From Pukyongia sp. (GTDB lineage Bacteria > Bacteroidota > Bacteroidia > Flavobacteriales > Flavobacteriaceae), in the NCBI GenBank assembly GCA_030148705.1, contig JASBSY010000005.1:48125-112124 (forward strand): DNA of 64,000 nucleotides, read 5' to 3'. Of the stretch, positions 61,462 to 64,000 are shown in pieces. Within the stretch, counting starts at the first letter, position 1, and every line of letters begins with the position of its first letter. Under the pieces are notes generated by a model. It was not told the DNA's origin, did no database searches, and saw nothing but the letters and a program-made list of their open reading frames with translations. The position numbers and the translations under genes were made by a program.

Positions 61462-62955
61462 ATGAAAACACTAAAACTAATCTTCGCCTTGTTTGTGATG
61501 AGCTTTATGCAGGCTCAGACCGTAGGTATTAATATCGTCACTCCAAAATCCCTGTTAGATATACCTGCCGCGAATTCCACAAATCCTTCCTCCCAAGACG
61601 GCATTCTGCCGGTTCGTGTTAATACATTTCCTTCTGTATCTCCTGGTGTAAATCAAAACGCATTATGGGTTTATAACACAACTACAGCGCAAAATTACTG
61701 GTGGGACAATAACCTTTCAATCTTCGAATCCTTTCGCAATACCCTAGACCAGGCCTATGATAACAATGGCTTTGGTCAGGGGCGGTTTATCAATGCAGTT
61801 AACGGAGGTGTTTCAATAGAAGGTGATGGCTTGTACGTTACCGGCAGTTTTGGAAATGGCAATACATTAAACTTAACGGGAGGTGATACGAACCTGATCT
61901 TTTATCCGAAAACCGGAAGTTTTATTAAAAGTGAAGAACTGTCGATCACAACCACAACCGATTTCGACTATAATGTAATTTTTGGTGAAGGATACAACGA
62001 TGCCCAGTTCGGGGCGCGGTATGCTACAATATTTGGGGCTACTACCAGTGAAAGTGCCGATGAATCTGTCTGTCTGGGTAGGTCTTACTCCGGGGGGTTT
62101 AGAAATATCTGTCTGGGGTATAGCGGCACCAACGACTCATCAAGTATTCTGATAGGTAATTCCGGTGTAAGCTATGACTTTGGTTACTGTATAGGTCAAA
62201 ATACCGGTGACCGCACCAGTATGATGATAATCGGTAATAATAATTCCGGTGTTTCAACAGGAGTGAATGGCGATCTTATAGGTATAGGCAATAATAACTC
62301 CGGAACATTCACTACATCCCCATATTCCAGACATTATTTTATTGGCTTCAACAACACATTTAGTAACGGACGCGGATTTGTTATTGGCAATGACAATTCA
62401 ATTAACAGCGGACTAATTCTGGGACATCATCTGGTTTCGGACAGCAAGGATCAAATTTCTATTGGTTTTTATAACACCAGTTATACCCCGGATCCGGAAC
62501 CAACGAGCGGGCAACAGCCCGACAACCGTCTCCTGGTTTTTGGAAACGGAACTTCCGTACAGCGATCGGATGCGTTGGTGATGCTGGAAGATGGAAGGAC
62601 GGGTGTAGGTCAATCATCCCCTGAAGTTACTTTACAGATAAAAGGTGGATTTTCAAGCAACCCTTCAAGTGTCACTGCAACCTCAACTTCACAGACGGTT
62701 TCCGTAGGAAACATCTTTTATCTGAAAATTAATTCAAACAGCACCCCGGGTTCAAGAACAGTAAATCTTTCTGATGGAACAGTTTATGGCCAAATGTTAA
62801 CCATAGAATGTACCGCAACCGGTAGCTTCGGAATTAGAATTAACGATGGAGGAAATATGACTCTTTCAACTGCTAATCTTGATCTTACAGCCGATGATAC
62901 CCTCAGGCTAATCTGGTTAAATTCATGGCGACAGATTGGTTTTTCTGATAATTAG
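61462..62955 (+). CDS. secreted beta-roll repeat protein, coupled to the previous gene
   Basis: A 497-residue protein starting at ATG 61462 (one base after the preceding TGA), giving the signal peptide MKTLKLIFALFVMSFMQAQ. The N-terminal and C-terminal domains match those of the gene at 59985, while the middle repeats differ: short units such as ILIGNSGVSYDFGYCIGQNTGDRTSMMIIGNNNSG and LIGIGNNNSGTF. No upstream module of the type at 59871 is present, consistent with translation coupled to the preceding gene. Probably a partner in the same fibre, or a diverged duplicate. Confidence 0.85.
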   Translation: MKTLKLIFALFVMSFMQAQTVGINIVTPKSLLDIPAANSTNPSSQDGILPVRVNTFPSVSPGVNQNALWVYNTTTAQNYWWDNNLSIFESFRNTLDQAYDNNGFGQGRFINAVNGGVSIEGDGLYVTGSFGNGNTLNLTGGDTNLIFYPKTGSFIKSEELSITTTTDFDYNVIFGEGYNDAQFGARYATIFGATTSESADESVCLGRSYSGGFRNICLGYSGTNDSSSILIGNSGVSYDFGYCIGQNTGDRTSMMIIGNNNSGVSTGVNGDLIGIGNNNSGTFTTSPYSRHYFIGFNNTFSNGRGFVIGNDNSINSGLILGHHLVSDSKDQISIGFYNTSYTPDPEPTSGQQPDNRLLVFGNGTSVQRSDALVMLEDGRTGVGQSSPEVTLQIKGGFSSNPSSVTATSTSQTVSVGNIFYLKINSNSTPGSRTVNLSDGTVYGQMLTIECTATGSFGIRINDGGNMTLSTANLDLTADDTLRLIWLNSWRQIGFSDN

Positions 62956-62972
62956 TTTTATGCTATTCTCAT

Positions 62973-63092
62973 GATGACATTTTAAAACTGTTTCGATGTA
63001 AAGATAGATAGATCCTGAAATACATTCGGATTAGCCCAAAATCTACTCGTCAAATTCTATCATAACTCCTACTTGTGCTTTTTAAAGTTTAA
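62973..63092 (+). promoter_or_regulatory. shared upstream module, copy 3 (fourth repeat protein)
   Basis: GATGACATTT (62973-62982) and CGATGTA (62994-63000) again start 21 bases apart, and CCTACTTGTGCTT (from 63068) precedes the ATG at 63093. The middle part differs from copies 1 and 2 more than they differ from each other. Confidence 0.55.
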
Positions 63093-64000
63093 ATGATGAA
63101 AAAAGCACTATTACTAATTGCACTTATCACACAGACCTTATCCGCCCAGGTGGGAATCAATACTACTAGTCCAGACACCTCTGCGGCACTGGATATTGTA
63201 AGTACGGATTCCGGAATTCTTATTCCGCGTCTAACTGAAGCCCAGCGGACGGCTATCGCCTCACCTGCTACCGGATTATTGGTCTATCAAACCGATAATA
63301 CCTCCGGCTTTTGGTTCTATGATGGGTCCATGTGGACCAATCTCGCAAGCGGAGTAATATCCGGTGAATTTCAAAGTATGGGTGGTGTGGTTCAGAATAC
63401 CTCTAACCCGGCTAGTGATGATTTTGTATTTGGCAGCTCTACCCTGGGCGGTACAGGCGCCCGATTCTTCTTCGATAAGAGCAAACAGGCCTTTCGTGCG
63501 GGAAGTACAACGGGAAACGAATGGAACGATGCGAATGTAGGTATTGGTTCGATTGCCTTAGGTGATAACACCATGGCCACCGGCGGTGGCTCTATTGCAT
63601 TTGGCGGGAATAGCAACGCAAGTGGCTCGGGAGCCATAGCGTTTGGAAGCGCTTCGGTTGCCGGAACCAATTCCTATGGATTTGGGGTTGGATCTGCTAA
63701 CGGAAATAATGCGTTCTCGGTTTATGGTGCAGCATCGGGTAACGCCAGTTTCTCATTCTACGGGGATGCCCAGGGAGAGGAATCCATCGCTATGATAGGC
63801 GGAACCACAGGATCATCCGCTCAGGGAGCAGTGGCCATTGGTAATAACGCTTCCGCTTCGGGAGAAGCAAGTATGGCATTGGGAGATAACACAATCGCTT
63901 CGGCTCTTAATTCCTTTGCTCTCGGCAACAGCAGTAATGCAGGCGCATCGGGAGCCATGGCGTTTGGAAGCGCTTCGGTTGCCGGAACCAATTCCTATGG
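63093..64000 (+). CDS. secreted beta-roll repeat protein, start only (partial)
   Basis: The open frame runs from ATG 63093 (or 63096) to the window edge, about 302 residues. The N-terminal module (signal peptide to about residue 18, then VGINTTSPDTSAALDIV and SPATGLLVYQT) is close to that of the gene at 58287. The next part (ARFFFDKSKQAFRAGSTTGNEW) resembles the gene at 59985. Repeats such as GGGSIAFGGNSNASGSGAIAFG and NSFALGNSSNAGAS follow. This combination suggests a mosaic of the two paralogue types. The C-terminal domain lies outside the window. Confidence 0.88.
   Translation, partial: MMKKALLLIALITQTLSAQVGINTTSPDTSAALDIVSTDSGILIPRLTEAQRTAIASPATGLLVYQTDNTSGFWFYDGSMWTNLASGVISGEFQSMGGVVQNTSNPASDDFVFGSSTLGGTGARFFFDKSKQAFRAGSTTGNEWNDANVGIGSIALGDNTMATGGGSIAFGGNSNASGSGAIAFGSASVAGTNSYGFGVGSANGNNAFSVYGAASGNASFSFYGDAQGEESIAMIGGTTGSSAQGAVAIGNNASASGEASMALGDNTIASALNSFALGNSSNAGASGAMAFGSASVAGTNSY
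63627..63679 (+). repeat. 53-bp intragenic direct repeat, copy 1
   Basis: The 53 bases at 63627-63679 recur at 63948-64000 with a single mismatch. Both copies are in the same frame (321 bases apart, a multiple of 3) and encode SGAxAFGSASVAGTNSYG. Confidence 0.85.
63948..64000 (+). repeat. 53-bp intragenic direct repeat, copy 2 (runs to window edge)
   Basis: Second copy of the unit at 63627; the match continues to the window end and may extend beyond. The one difference (A to G) changes Ile to Met. Confidence 0.85.

Noticed and set aside
58287..64000. Prophage tail-fibre region
   Set aside because: The S74 domain is found in phage fibres, but there are no other phage genes and all proteins have signal peptides.

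Overview
The window reads as a chromosomal segment of a marine-type Flavobacteriaceae member (Bacteroidota). This rests on gene content (mevalonate pathway with a GYDIA-type GHMP kinase, POT peptide transporters beside a DPP IV-like peptidase, arsenosugar genes, coaX-lptC-ppiD gene order), on promoters of the Bacteroidota form TTTG-N17..21-TAnnTTTG, and on many short intergenic gaps with A/T-rich leaders. No phage, insertion sequence, plasmid or CRISPR array was seen. The window is gene dense: 58 protein genes (two cut by the window edges) and one tRNA-Phe.

Layout. 1-4337: end of surE, a small membrane protein, lpxB, an NlpC/P60 lipoprotein and comEC. 4363-10421 (minus): a thioredoxin-like protein, then an uptake unit made of two POT peptide symporters and a secreted prolyl dipeptidyl peptidase. 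10542-12767: HMG-CoA reductase and GYDIA-family GHMP kinase. 12819-20406 (minus): coaX, an outer-membrane protein, a TPR protein, lptC, a small membrane protein, a CNNM/CorC protein and PpiD, a closely packed envelope operon. 20589: tRNA-Phe with a good promoter and terminator, followed by a hairpin-rich duplicated region. 20993-22819 (minus): a redoxin and a haem c plus PHM-like copper monooxygenase protein.

24373-30430: an arsenosugar biosynthesis cluster (peroxidase-like protein, ArsS, rhodanese, TIGR04282 glycosyltransferase, purine nucleoside phosphorylase, ArsM, DUF547, TIGR04283 glycosyltransferase). It is followed by a GH113-like lipoprotein (minus), an FAD oxidoreductase with a membrane 4Fe-4S protein, two glycosyltransferases, an LpxR-like lipid A deacylase, an M28 peptidase, a beta-propeller lipoprotein and a GT87-like membrane protein.

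42399-47637 (minus): a polyamine operon in transcription order arginine decarboxylase, agmatinase, deoxyhypusine synthase-like enzyme, GNAT-nitrilase fusion and a small acidic protein. 47948-52142 (minus): diphosphomevalonate decarboxylase, mevalonate kinase, a UbiA-type geranylgeranyltransferase and a pseudouridine synthase whose usual catalytic Asp is a Gly. With 10542-12767 this gives most of a mevalonate pathway in one window.

52372-64000 is the most unusual part: a lipoprotein of unknown function, an ECF-type sigma factor, a membrane protein placed like an anti-sigma factor, and a large secreted TPR-CHAT (caspase-like) protein, followed by four secreted proteins built from beta-roll (YadA-head-like) repeats. 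Three of the four have the same upstream module (two boxes exactly 21 bp apart, then CCTACTTGTGCTT), and their domains look shuffled among the copies.
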